A DNA stretch of 5,416 nt from Solirubrobacterales bacterium (GTDB taxonomy: Bacteria; Actinomycetota; Thermoleophilia; Solirubrobacterales; Solirubrobacteraceae). Shown here piece by piece: positions 1 through 5,226 of the stretch. Below the pieces are notes generated by a model that was given only the letters and a program-made list of their open reading frames with translations, did no database searches and was not told the DNA's origin. The stretch is taken from the NCBI GenBank assembly GCA_019240015.1, contig JAFAZB010000540.1, forward strand, positions 1-5,416. The letters run 5' to 3'. The stretch's first letter is position 1, and each line of letters opens with the position of its first letter. The position numbers and the translations under genes were made by a program.

Positions 1-417
1 TCCCTCGTTGTCGATGTCGGTGATCACGTGCTCCACTGGCAGTCCTGACGCCTGACGCACGCGGTCGATCAGGTCGCGTCGCAGCCAGCCGGAGCGCGTC
101 TCCGGATAGGTCGAGATGATGATCTCGCTCGGACCGTACTCCCTGACCGCGTCCATCGTCGCGGTGTAGGGGTCGGGATCGCCGACCTCCCCGATCGCCT
201 CGATCCCCTCGGCATGAACGAACTCGAGCGCCAGGTCGACCCGTGTCTGGGCGGCGTGGAACACTGCGTCGTCGTAGATCACCAGCCCGGCCCGCGGCCT
301 GGTCAGGGGCACGCACAGCACGAACCTGACGTCACCGCGCTCCACCCGGCCGCGGACCGCCTCGATCAGCGACCGCCCCCCGAGCGTCTCGTTGGCCACG
401 ACCAGCACTGTGTTCAT
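1..417 (-). CDS. UspA-like (universal stress protein fold) protein, 3' end cut by window edge
   Basis: Reading the minus strand from the ATG at 417-415 gives 139 open codons up to the left edge with no stop, so the C-terminus is missing. The protein begins MNTVLVVANETLGGRSL, a beta strand followed by a GG-containing loop. Further on it has GEVGDPDP (residues 76-83), a strand EIIIST (98-103) and GWLRRDLIDRVRQ (110-122) before a final strand near PVEHVIT. This resembles the UspA-like alpha/beta nucleotide-binding proteins common in actinobacteria. The specific function is unknown. Its ATG overlaps the ctaD stop as ATGA, and an AGAAGAG ribosome-site-like stretch lies at 424-430, inside the end of ctaD. 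It is therefore almost certainly the third gene of the oxidase operon and translationally coupled to ctaD. A stress or energy-status role linked to respiration is inference from position only. Confidence 0.8.
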   Translation of the reverse strand, partial: MNTVLVVANETLGGRSLIEAVRGRVERGDVRFVLCVPLTRPRAGLVIYDDAVFHAAQTRVDLALEFVHAEGIEAIGEVGDPDPYTATMDAVREYGPSEIIISTYPETRSGWLRRDLIDRVRQASGLPVEHVITDIDNEG

Positions 418-2345
418 TCGTGGCTCTTCTGGCTGGGCGGCGTGGTGAAGGAGCCGGCCGCCACCGCCTGCTCGGCCTCGACGGGCGGCTTGAAGATCCC
501 GTGCACCGCGCCGGGCACGCCGTACTCGTAGGGACCGCCGACCACGGTCGGGACCGCGTCGAAGTTGAAGATCGGCGGTGGCGAGGACACCTGCCACTCG
601 AGCGTCAGCCCGCGCCACGGATTGGCCGCCGCGCGCGGCCCGCCGCGCCAGCTGGCGACGATGTTGTAGACGAAGATCAGCGTGCTCAGCCCGAGGATGA
701 AGGCGGAGAACGAGATGAACAGGTTCCACGCTGCGAACTTCGATGCATACTCGGCGACCCGCCGTGGCATCCCCTGGATCCCGATCAGGTGCATCGGCCC
801 GAAGGTGAGGTTGAAGAAGATGAACGTCATCCAGAAGTGCCACTTGCCGAGCCGGTCGTCGAACATCCGCCCGGTCATCTTCGGGAACCAGTAGTAGACG
901 CCCGCGAAGATCGTGAACAGCGAGCCGCCGAACAGCACGTAGTGGATGTGGGCGACGATGAAGTAGGTCTGGCTGACGTGGATGTCGAACGGGATCATCG
1001 CCAGCATCACGCCGCTGATCCCGCCGAGCGTGAACATCGTCAGGAAGCCCAAGGCGAACAGCATCGGCGTGTCGAGGTGGAGCACCCCTCGCCACAGCGT
1101 CGCCAGCCACGAGAAGATCTTGATCCCGGTCGGGATCGCGATGATCGCGGTCGTGATCATCATCGGGATCCGGATCCACGGCGACATCCCGGAGACGAAC
1201 ATGTGGTGCGCCCACACCGTGAAGCCCAGCACCACGATCGCCAGCAGCGAGAAGGCCATCATCCGGTAGCCGAAGATCGGCTTGCGCGACTTGACCGCGA
1301 TCACCTCGGAAATGATCCCGAACCCGGGCAGCATCATGATGTAGACCGCCGGGTGTGAGTAGAACCAGAAGACGTGCTGGTACATGATCACGTTGCCGTC
1401 GCGCCCCGCGCCCACGAACGCGTCGAAGAAGTGGAAGTGCAGCGCCGAGTCGAGCAGCACGAAGAACTGCGACGCGGCGATGAACGGCGTCGCGATCACC
1501 ACCAGCAGCGAGGTGGAGAAGTTCGCCCACACCAGCAGCGGCAGCCGGAAGAAGCTCATCCCCGGCGCCCGCATCGTGATGATCGTGACGAGGAAGTTGA
1601 GCGCGGTGGCGATCGATGATGCCCCCGCCAGCTGGACCCCGACGCTGAAGAACAGCTGGCCCAGCGGCATCGTGGTCGACAGCGGGGCGTACGCGGTCCA
1701 GCCCGAGGCAAACGAGCCGCCCGGCGCCAGGAAGCTCATCAGCATCATCAGTCCCGCCAGCGGCAGCAACCAGTAGGAGAGGGCGTTCAGGCGCGGGAAT
1801 GCCATGTCCGGCGCGCCGATCATCAGCGGCAGCACGAAGTTCGCCAGCCCGGCGAACACCGGAATCACGAACAGGAAGATCAGCAGCGTGGCGTGGACCG
1901 AGAACACGCCGTTGTACTGCTCGGGGGTCAGGAACTGCATCCCCGGCTTGGCCAGCTGGGCGCGGATCAGCATCGCCAGCAGGCCCCCCACCAGCAGGAA
2001 GAAGAATGAGGTGACCGTGTACTGGATCCCGATCACCTTGTGGTCGGTGTTGACGCGGAAATAGTCGCGCCAGCTGTGAGCCCCGTGGCTGGAGTGATCC
2101 TCGGCCCTGCTCGGCTTGCCCGCCGCCCAATAGAACCAGTAGTCCGCGGTCCCCATGCCGGCCAGGAAGAACAGGGGCACCGCGATCAGCGCCACGATCG
2201 TGATCGCGTTGCCGTCGAGCACGGGATGCTCGTGCATCAGCCAGCGAATCAGGACCGTCAGCCCGAACGCGAAGCCGAACCCGATCAGGTCGAACAGCGC
2301 CGCTCGGTACCAACCGGGCGCGCGGAGCTTGGCCGGGATGGGCAT
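414..2345 (-). CDS. ctaD: cytochrome c oxidase subunit I, A2-type, caa3 oxidase
   Basis: This is the catalytic membrane subunit that reduces O2 to water and pumps protons. At 643 residues it is longer than the usual 530-590. Visible ligands are H151 (haem a, SVHATLLIF), H331 and Y335 (CuB His and its cross-linked Tyr), H380 and H381 (CuB, VWAHHM), H466 (haem a3) and H468 (haem a, VAHIHYV). K-channel residues T406 and K409 (PTGIKIF) and the D-channel entrance N169, D180 and N187 are kept. The helix VI motif is YSHPAV (329-334): Ala replaces the glutamate of the usual GHPEV and Tyr-Ser precedes it, the signature of A2 oxidases such as those of Rhodothermus and Thermus caa3. The usual His-Asp of the Mg site is Ser458-Gln459. 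About 100 residues precede helix I and contain two extra hydrophobic helices (roughly 15-36 and 47-72). The C-terminal tail has the typical NPWRGLTLEWQVSSPPP. The ATG start is supported by AAGGAGA 7 bases upstream. The gene lies 70 bp after ctaC and overlaps the UspA-like gene by 4 bp. Confidence 0.97.
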   Translation of the reverse strand: MPIPAKLRAPGWYRAALFDLIGFGFAFGLTVLIRWLMHEHPVLDGNAITIVALIAVPLFFLAGMGTADYWFYWAAGKPSRAEDHSSHGAHSWRDYFRVNTDHKVIGIQYTVTSFFFLLVGGLLAMLIRAQLAKPGMQFLTPEQYNGVFSVHATLLIFLFVIPVFAGLANFVLPLMIGAPDMAFPRLNALSYWLLPLAGLMMLMSFLAPGGSFASGWTAYAPLSTTMPLGQLFFSVGVQLAGASSIATALNFLVTIITMRAPGMSFFRLPLLVWANFSTSLLVVIATPFIAASQFFVLLDSALHFHFFDAFVGAGRDGNVIMYQHVFWFYSHPAVYIMMLPGFGIISEVIAVKSRKPIFGYRMMAFSLLAIVVLGFTVWAHHMFVSGMSPWIRIPMMITTAIIAIPTGIKIFSWLATLWRGVLHLDTPMLFALGFLTMFTLGGISGVMLAMIPFDIHVSQTYFIVAHIHYVLFGGSLFTIFAGVYYWFPKMTGRMFDDRLGKWHFWMTFIFFNLTFGPMHLIGIQGMPRRVAEYASKFAAWNLFISFSAFILGLSTLIFVYNIVASWRGGPRAAANPWRGLTLEWQVSSPPPIFNFDAVPTVVGGPYEYGVPGAVHGIFKPPVEAEQAVAAGSFTTPPSQKSHE

Positions 2346-2352
2346 CAGCGGG

Positions 2353-2359
2353 TCTCCTT
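2353..2359 (-). promoter_or_regulatory. ribosome binding site of ctaD
   Basis: On the minus strand AAGGAGA lies 7 bases before the ATG at 2345-2343. It is the strongest Shine-Dalgarno in the operon and fixes the ctaD start, so the extra N-terminal hydrophobic segment is genuinely translated. Confidence 0.8.
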
Positions 2360-2383
2360 CAGTGTCGCAGTCGCTCTCATTGC

Positions 2384-2395
2384 GGGGCGCGCCCC
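2384..2395. repeat. 12-bp perfect GC palindrome in the ctaC-ctaD gap
   Basis: GGGGCGCGCCCC is a perfect palindrome within the 70-bp spacer between the ctaC stop and the ctaD start. As RNA it has no natural loop, so only a shorter stem could form. No U-tract follows in the direction of transcription, so it is not a convincing terminator. It could be a weak processing or attenuation structure, or only a by-product of high GC content. Confidence 0.35.
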
Positions 2396-2415
2396 CATTT
2401 TGTCGCTCGCACCAC

Positions 2416-3564
2416 TCACTTTGCCACTCCCGTCAGGAAGCTGACGAGCGACTGAATCTGGGTCGAGGTCAGAGTCTGGGCGAAGTTGGGCGGCATGATT
2501 CCTGCCCTGTAGCCGGGCGGCAGGTAGGCGTAGGGCTTGGTGATCGCGGTGAAGATGCACTGGTTGAGGCTGCTGCCGCGGATCCGCTTTGACGCCGCGC
2601 TCTGGCAGTCGCTGCGTAGGCGTACGTCGAGGTTCGGTCCGACCGTGCCCGTCGCGCCCGCCGCGGCAAGCGTGTGGCACGAAGAGCACCCTGCCGAGCC
2701 GGCGAAGAGCGTCTTTCCGGCGGCGCTCGAGGATCCCGAGGCGGAGCTGCCAGCCCCGGTGCTCGCGGCGCCGGCCGCCGGCGCCGCGGCACCGGGGACG
2801 CCCGGTTGCGCGGCCGCGGGCGGCGGCACGCCGATCGGCGGGGCGGCGTTGGCGGGCTGGGCGGCGAGCCAGGTCTGGAAAGCGGACGGGGTCACGACGC
2901 GCACCTCGGAGCGCATCAGCGAGTGGCCCGCGCCGCACAGCTCGGTGCACTCGGCGGGATAGGTGCCCAGCCGGGTGGGCGTCACTCGCAGCGTGGTGGT
3001 GATCCCGGGCACCGCGTCGATCTTCTCCGAGAAGTTCGGCACGAAGAAGCTGTGGATCACGTCGAGCGAGCGAATTCTGAACACCACCGGCTGTCCCTTG
3101 GCCATGTACAGCACCGGCGAGACCACCGTCTTTCCATTTGCCTGCGGGTAGGAGAACTCAAACGCGAACTGGCGCTCGGTGACGTTCACGGTCATCGCGC
3201 CCCGCTTGCTCGCTTCGTTGGAGCGCAGCACCGTGTATGCGTACGTACACAGCGACACGATCAGCACGGCGGGCAACGCCGTCCACAGCACCTCCAGGCG
3301 GGTGTGGCCGTGAATCGGCGGGCCGTCCTTCTCCTCCTCTCCCGGGCGCATCCGGAACTTCCAGACCGAGAACAGCACCACCGTCTCGACGAGTACGAAA
3401 ATCGGCACCGACGCGATCAGCAGCACGTCGTAGAGCGTCCTGACGTTGCCCGCCTGGATCGCGCCCTCGCTCGGGAACCAGGGGATGATCAGCGCGATCG
3501 GGATGCCGATCGCCACCGCGATCGCCCCGATCACGAGCATCTGCACCAGTGGATGCTTACGCAC
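2416..3564 (-). CDS. ctaC: cytochrome c oxidase subunit II with fused cytochrome c domain (caa3 type)
   Basis: This membrane-anchored subunit receives electrons and passes them through CuA to subunit I. In the 382 residues there are hydrophobic helices at about 8-29 (signal/anchor), 44-68 and 93-113. A cupredoxin domain (about 123-230) follows with the full CuA set: H171, C206, E208, C210, H214 and M217 (CTELCGAGHSLM). After a Pro/Ala/Gly/Ser-rich linker (about 236-283) comes a class I cytochrome c domain with CSSCH at 293-297 and probable axial M357 (GIMPP). This fused layout defines caa3 oxidases. The aromatic electron-entry motif, usually QWxW, is Q-F-A-F at 132-135. Two further cysteines, C320 and C336, lie between the haem motif and M357. 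The start is GTG at 3564-3562, with GAGG 5 bases upstream. No in-frame ATG start is better placed. It is the first gene of the operon because the upstream neighbour is divergent. Confidence 0.96.
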   Translation of the reverse strand: MRKHPLVQMLVIGAIAVAIGIPIALIIPWFPSEGAIQAGNVRTLYDVLLIASVPIFVLVETVVLFSVWKFRMRPGEEEKDGPPIHGHTRLEVLWTALPAVLIVSLCTYAYTVLRSNEASKRGAMTVNVTERQFAFEFSYPQANGKTVVSPVLYMAKGQPVVFRIRSLDVIHSFFVPNFSEKIDAVPGITTTLRVTPTRLGTYPAECTELCGAGHSLMRSEVRVVTPSAFQTWLAAQPANAAPPIGVPPPAAAQPGVPGAAAPAAGAASTGAGSSASGSSSAAGKTLFAGSAGCSSCHTLAAAGATGTVGPNLDVRLRSDCQSAASKRIRGSSLNQCIFTAITKPYAYLPPGYRAGIMPPNFAQTLTSTQIQSLVSFLTGVAK

Positions 3565-3600
3565 GGTGCCCTCGTGGATCGTCGAGCATCACTCGCACGA

Positions 3601-3606
3601 ATCCTA
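3601..3606 (-). promoter_or_regulatory. candidate -10 element for the ctaC-ctaD operon
   Basis: TAGGAT on the minus strand (5 of 6 matches to TATAAT) lies about 37 bases before the ctaC GTG and would give a leader of about 30 nt. I do not see a good -35 hexamer at the usual spacing. A promoter is required somewhere in this divergent gap, but this exact site is a guess. Confidence 0.3.
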
Positions 3607-3633
3607 TGGGTTCTGGGCGATGTGAGCGGCGGC

Positions 3634-3663
3634 GGGGAGGGGCGGCAGCGGGTGTTTGAGGGG
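3634..3663 (+). other. G-quadruplex-type motif in the divergent promoter region
   Basis: Plus-strand G tracts lie at 3634-3637, 3639-3642, 3650-3652 and 3660-3663 with loops of 1, 7 and 7 bases, matching the usual G3+N1-7 pattern; a fifth tract follows at 3665-3667. It sits between the candidate -10 elements of ctaC and the CBS gene. Such motifs arise often by chance at this GC content, so a function is unproven. Confidence 0.3.
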
Positions 3664-3690
3664 CGGGCTGGCCCTGGTGGCGCGGGCCGC

Positions 3691-3707
3691 GGCGCGCCCG
3701 CCGCGCC
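3691..3707 (+). repeat. short GC inverted repeat upstream of the CBS gene
   Basis: GGCGCG (3691-3696) and CGCGCC (3702-3707) can form a 6-bp stem with a 5-base loop, 14 bases before the candidate -10 at 3721, in the region where a -35 box or operator would lie. It could be a binding site or chance in GC-rich DNA. Confidence 0.2.
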
Positions 3708-3720
3708 CAGCGCCTTCGAC

Positions 3721-3726
3721 TATGAT
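3721..3726 (+). promoter_or_regulatory. candidate -10 element for the CBS-domain gene
   Basis: TATGAT (5 of 6 matches to TATAAT) stands out in a very GC-rich stretch, 36 bases before the ATG at 3762. There is no recognisable -35 at 16-18 bases upstream, so it may depend on an activator or a different sigma factor. Confidence 0.4.
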
Positions 3727-3761
3727 TGCGGCAATCGTTGCAAGCGAACCCTGGAGGCGGC

Positions 3762-4172
3762 ATGCTCGTGCGGGAGGGGATGACCGACGTGGTGCTGACA
3801 GTTGGCCCGGAGCACACGATTCGTGAAGCCGCCGCCGCGATGCGCCGCCGCAACGTGGGGGCGGCGGTGGTCCTCGATCCGGAGGAGCCCGGGCCCGGGG
3901 TGATCACCAAACGCGACGTGCTGAGCTCGATCGGCTCGGGCGATGACCCCGATCGCGAGCGAGTCGCCGATCATCTGACCACCAACCCGATCTTCGCGTC
4001 TCCCGACTGGTCGCTCGAGCAGGCAGCCGCGGCGATGATCCGCGGCGGCTTTCGCCATCTCGTGGTCGTCGACAACGGCGAGCTCGCCGGGATCCTCTCG
4101 ATGCGCGACATCGTCCGGGTGTGGACGGGCGACGGGGCGAGCTGCGAAGTGCCCGCCGCCGCCGAGGCCTAG
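3762..4172 (+). CDS. tandem CBS-domain (Bateman module) protein
   Basis: This 136-residue protein consists almost only of two CBS domains, about residues 3-56 and 70-122. Each ends with the ribose/phosphate-contacting pattern of nucleotide-binding CBS pairs: ITKRDV with T49 and D52, and LSMRDI with S113 and D116. Stand-alone CBS pairs of this kind usually sense adenine nucleotides and act on a partner; no partner or ligand can be named from sequence. The start is the ATG at 3762, with GGAGG at 3753-3757; an in-frame TTG at 3726 lies on the likely -10 and lacks a ribosome site. The gene is divergent from the oxidase operon. It ends with a TAG that is part of the CTAG target of the adjacent insertion sequence. 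Because any NCTAGN here gives TAG in this frame, the protein is probably full length and not truncated by the insertion. Confidence 0.9.
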   Translation: MLVREGMTDVVLTVGPEHTIREAAAAMRRRNVGAAVVLDPEEPGPGVITKRDVLSSIGSGDDPDRERVADHLTTNPIFASPDWSLEQAAAAMIRGGFRHLVVVDNGELAGILSMRDIVRVWTGDGASCEVPAAAEA

Positions 4173-4173
4173 G
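4168..4173. other. left flanking target hexamer of the IS (NCTAGN)
   Basis: The hexamer cctagg directly abuts the left TGTA end of the element. IS481 elements are known to insert at NCTAGN with a 6-bp duplication. It contains the stop codon (4170-4172) of the CBS gene. It is not identical to the right hexamer. Confidence 0.75.
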
Positions 4174-4202
4174 TGTAGTTCCTGAGCAGGTTGTTCATCC
4201 GG
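4174..4202 (+). repeat. left terminal inverted repeat (IRL)
   Basis: Compared with the reverse complement of the right end, 23 of the first 29 positions agree. The shared core GAGCAGGTTGTTCA spans 4184-4197; the mismatches are at repeat positions 5, 6, 7, 10, 25 and 28. Confidence 0.88.
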
Positions 4203-4256
4203 TCCTCCTTGGAGGCTGGTGGTTGCGAAGCCCCAGTCCAAGGAGGAAGCCGGATG
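4196..4256 (+). promoter_or_regulatory. hairpin covering the transposase ribosome site and start codon
   Basis: In plus-strand RNA CATCCGGTCCTCCTTGGA (4196-4213) can pair with 4237-4256, giving 11 bp plus 7 bp separated by a 2-base bulge (A4248, G4249), with a 23-base loop at 4214-4236. The 3' arm holds the Shine-Dalgarno AAGGAGG (4240-4246) and the ATG (4254-4256). The 5' arm begins in the left terminal repeat. Transcripts entering from the CBS gene would contain both arms and so hide the start site. This is a known protective design in elements such as IS10 and IS50; here it is inferred from sequence. Confidence 0.7.
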
Positions 4257-5225
4257 AAGTTGCACGCTAACGCGGCGCTCAGCCTGAACGGCCGGCGCCG
4301 GCTGGTGAGAATGGTGATCGAGGAGGGCCGGTCGATCGCGTCGGCCGCCTCGGCGGCCGGCGTGAGCGAGCGGACCTGCTCGAAGTGGGTCTGCCGCTAC
4401 CGGGCCGCAGGGGAGCTCGGGCTTCTAGACCGCTCAAGCGCTCCGGGCCGTGTGCACAACCGAACCGATGAGCGACTGGTGGCGCTCCTGGCGTCGTTGC
4501 GCCGGTTGCGGTTCACCGCTCCAGAGCTGGCCGATCTGTTCGGGATGCCGGTTTCCACGATCTCTGGGATCTTGAAACGCATCGGGCTGGGCAGACTCGG
4601 CCGTCTGGGGCTGGAGCCCGCCCAGCGCTACCAACGAGCTCGACCCGGTGAGCTGATCCACATCGACGTCAAGAAGCTCGGACGGATCTACGGCGGCGCC
4701 GGCAAGCGAATCACCCACGCGCGACGCAACCCGCGGCTACGGCGACGAGACGCCGCCGGCGTCGATCGGCGGATCATCGGTTGGGACGCCGTCCACGTCG
4801 CGATCGATGACGCGACTCGCCTGGCCTACGTCGAGGTCCTCCCCGACGAGAGAGCCACGACCGCGATCGCGTTTTTGCGGCGCGCGATCGCCTTCTACGA
4901 ACGCCACGGGATCACTGTCGAACGGGTCCTGACCGACAACGGCGCGCCCTACGTCTCGACCGCTCACGCGATCGCATGCCGCCTGCTGGGCGTCAGACAT
5001 CTCCGCACCCGCCCCTACCGACCACAGACCAATGGCAAAGCCGAACGCTTCATCCGCACCCTCCTGGCCAGCTGGGCCTACGGCGCGATCTACGGCTCAA
5101 CCGCCGAACGCACCACCGCCCTTGACGGATGGCTCTGGCACTACAACCATCACCGCAAACACTCAGCCCTCGGCCGACAACCACCCATCACCAGGCTGAA
5201 CAACCTGCTCGGGTCTTACAGCTAG
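4254..5225 (+). CDS. IS481-family DDE transposase
   Basis: This 323-residue protein catalyses cut or strand-transfer reactions at the IS ends. Its N-terminus (about 10-60) is a helix-turn-helix: RSIASAASAAGVSERTCSKW, then LLDRSSAP, typical of the family. An integrase-type catalytic core follows with GELIHIDVKKLGRI (D138), VLTDNG (D228) and NGKAERFIRT (E264), giving D-D(35)E spacing; YRPQTNGKAER is also typical. No frameshift or internal stop is seen. The ATG at 4254 is chosen for its strong AAGGAGG 7 bases upstream; an in-frame TTG at 4191 lies in the terminal repeat without a ribosome site. The last codon straddles the element end (base 5220 plus two flanking bases) and the stop TAG (5223-5225) lies wholly in the flanking target hexamer. 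Confidence 0.95.
   Translation: MKLHANAALSLNGRRRLVRMVIEEGRSIASAASAAGVSERTCSKWVCRYRAAGELGLLDRSSAPGRVHNRTDERLVALLASLRRLRFTAPELADLFGMPVSTISGILKRIGLGRLGRLGLEPAQRYQRARPGELIHIDVKKLGRIYGGAGKRITHARRNPRLRRRDAAGVDRRIIGWDAVHVAIDDATRLAYVEVLPDERATTAIAFLRRAIAFYERHGITVERVLTDNGAPYVSTAHAIACRLLGVRHLRTRPYRPQTNGKAERFIRTLLASWAYGAIYGSTAERTTALDGWLWHYNHHRKHSALGRQPPITRLNNLLGSYS
5191..5220 (-). repeat. right terminal inverted repeat (IRR)
   Basis: Read on the minus strand from 5220 it begins TGTAAGACCC and shares the core GAGCAGGTTGTTCA with the left end. It also encodes the last ten or so residues of the transposase. Confidence 0.88.
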
Positions 5226-5226
5226 C
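5221..5226. other. right flanking target hexamer of the IS (NCTAGN)
   Basis: The hexamer gctagc directly abuts the right end. It keeps the CTAG core but differs from the left hexamer at both outer bases. It supplies the transposase stop codon. Confidence 0.72.

Larger units (their letters stand above)
4174..5220 (+). mobile_element. complete IS481-family insertion sequence, 1047 bp
   Basis: The element is bounded by terminal inverted repeats beginning TGTA at 4174 and, on the other strand, at 5220. It has one transposase gene reading inward from the left end. The length agrees with IS481-family elements (about 1.0-1.1 kb), as do the TGT ends, the CTAG-containing target and the transposase type. 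The transposase looks intact, so the copy may be active or recently so. It lies between the CBS gene and the probable citrate synthase gene, in the same orientation as both. Confidence 0.9.

Noticed and set aside
420..1358. 312-codon plus-strand open frame antisense to ctaD
   Set aside because: Composition dominated by Arg, Asp, Glu and His without any fold-like pattern; shadow of ctaD.
2345..2950. 201-codon minus-strand open frame overlapping ctaC
   Set aside because: It lies in another frame of ctaC with an Arg-rich composition typical of shadow frames in high-GC genes, and has no recognisable domain. Only its last 17 codons lie outside ctaC, and these are noted separately as a weak leader candidate.
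3726..3761. Upstream TTG start for the CBS protein
   Set aside because: The TTG overlaps the TATGAT -10 candidate and has no ribosome site, while the ATG at 3762 has GGAGG just before it and begins directly at the first CBS domain.
2674..3783. 369-codon plus-strand open frame antisense to ctaC
   Set aside because: Low-complexity Arg/Gly/His-rich product opposite a clearly real gene; long antisense frames are expected at this GC content.
3762..4172. CBS gene truncated by the insertion sequence
   Set aside because: The in-frame TAG belongs to the NCTAGN target, which existed before insertion, and both CBS domains are complete.
4191..4253. Upstream TTG start for the transposase
   Set aside because: It lies in the terminal repeat and would add 21 residues outside the family pattern; the ATG at 4254 has a near-perfect ribosome site.
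3557..4265. Minus-strand open frames opposite the CBS gene (3557-3910 and 3720-4265)
   Set aside because: They mirror the two CBS domains, have no plausible ribosome sites and no recognisable motifs.
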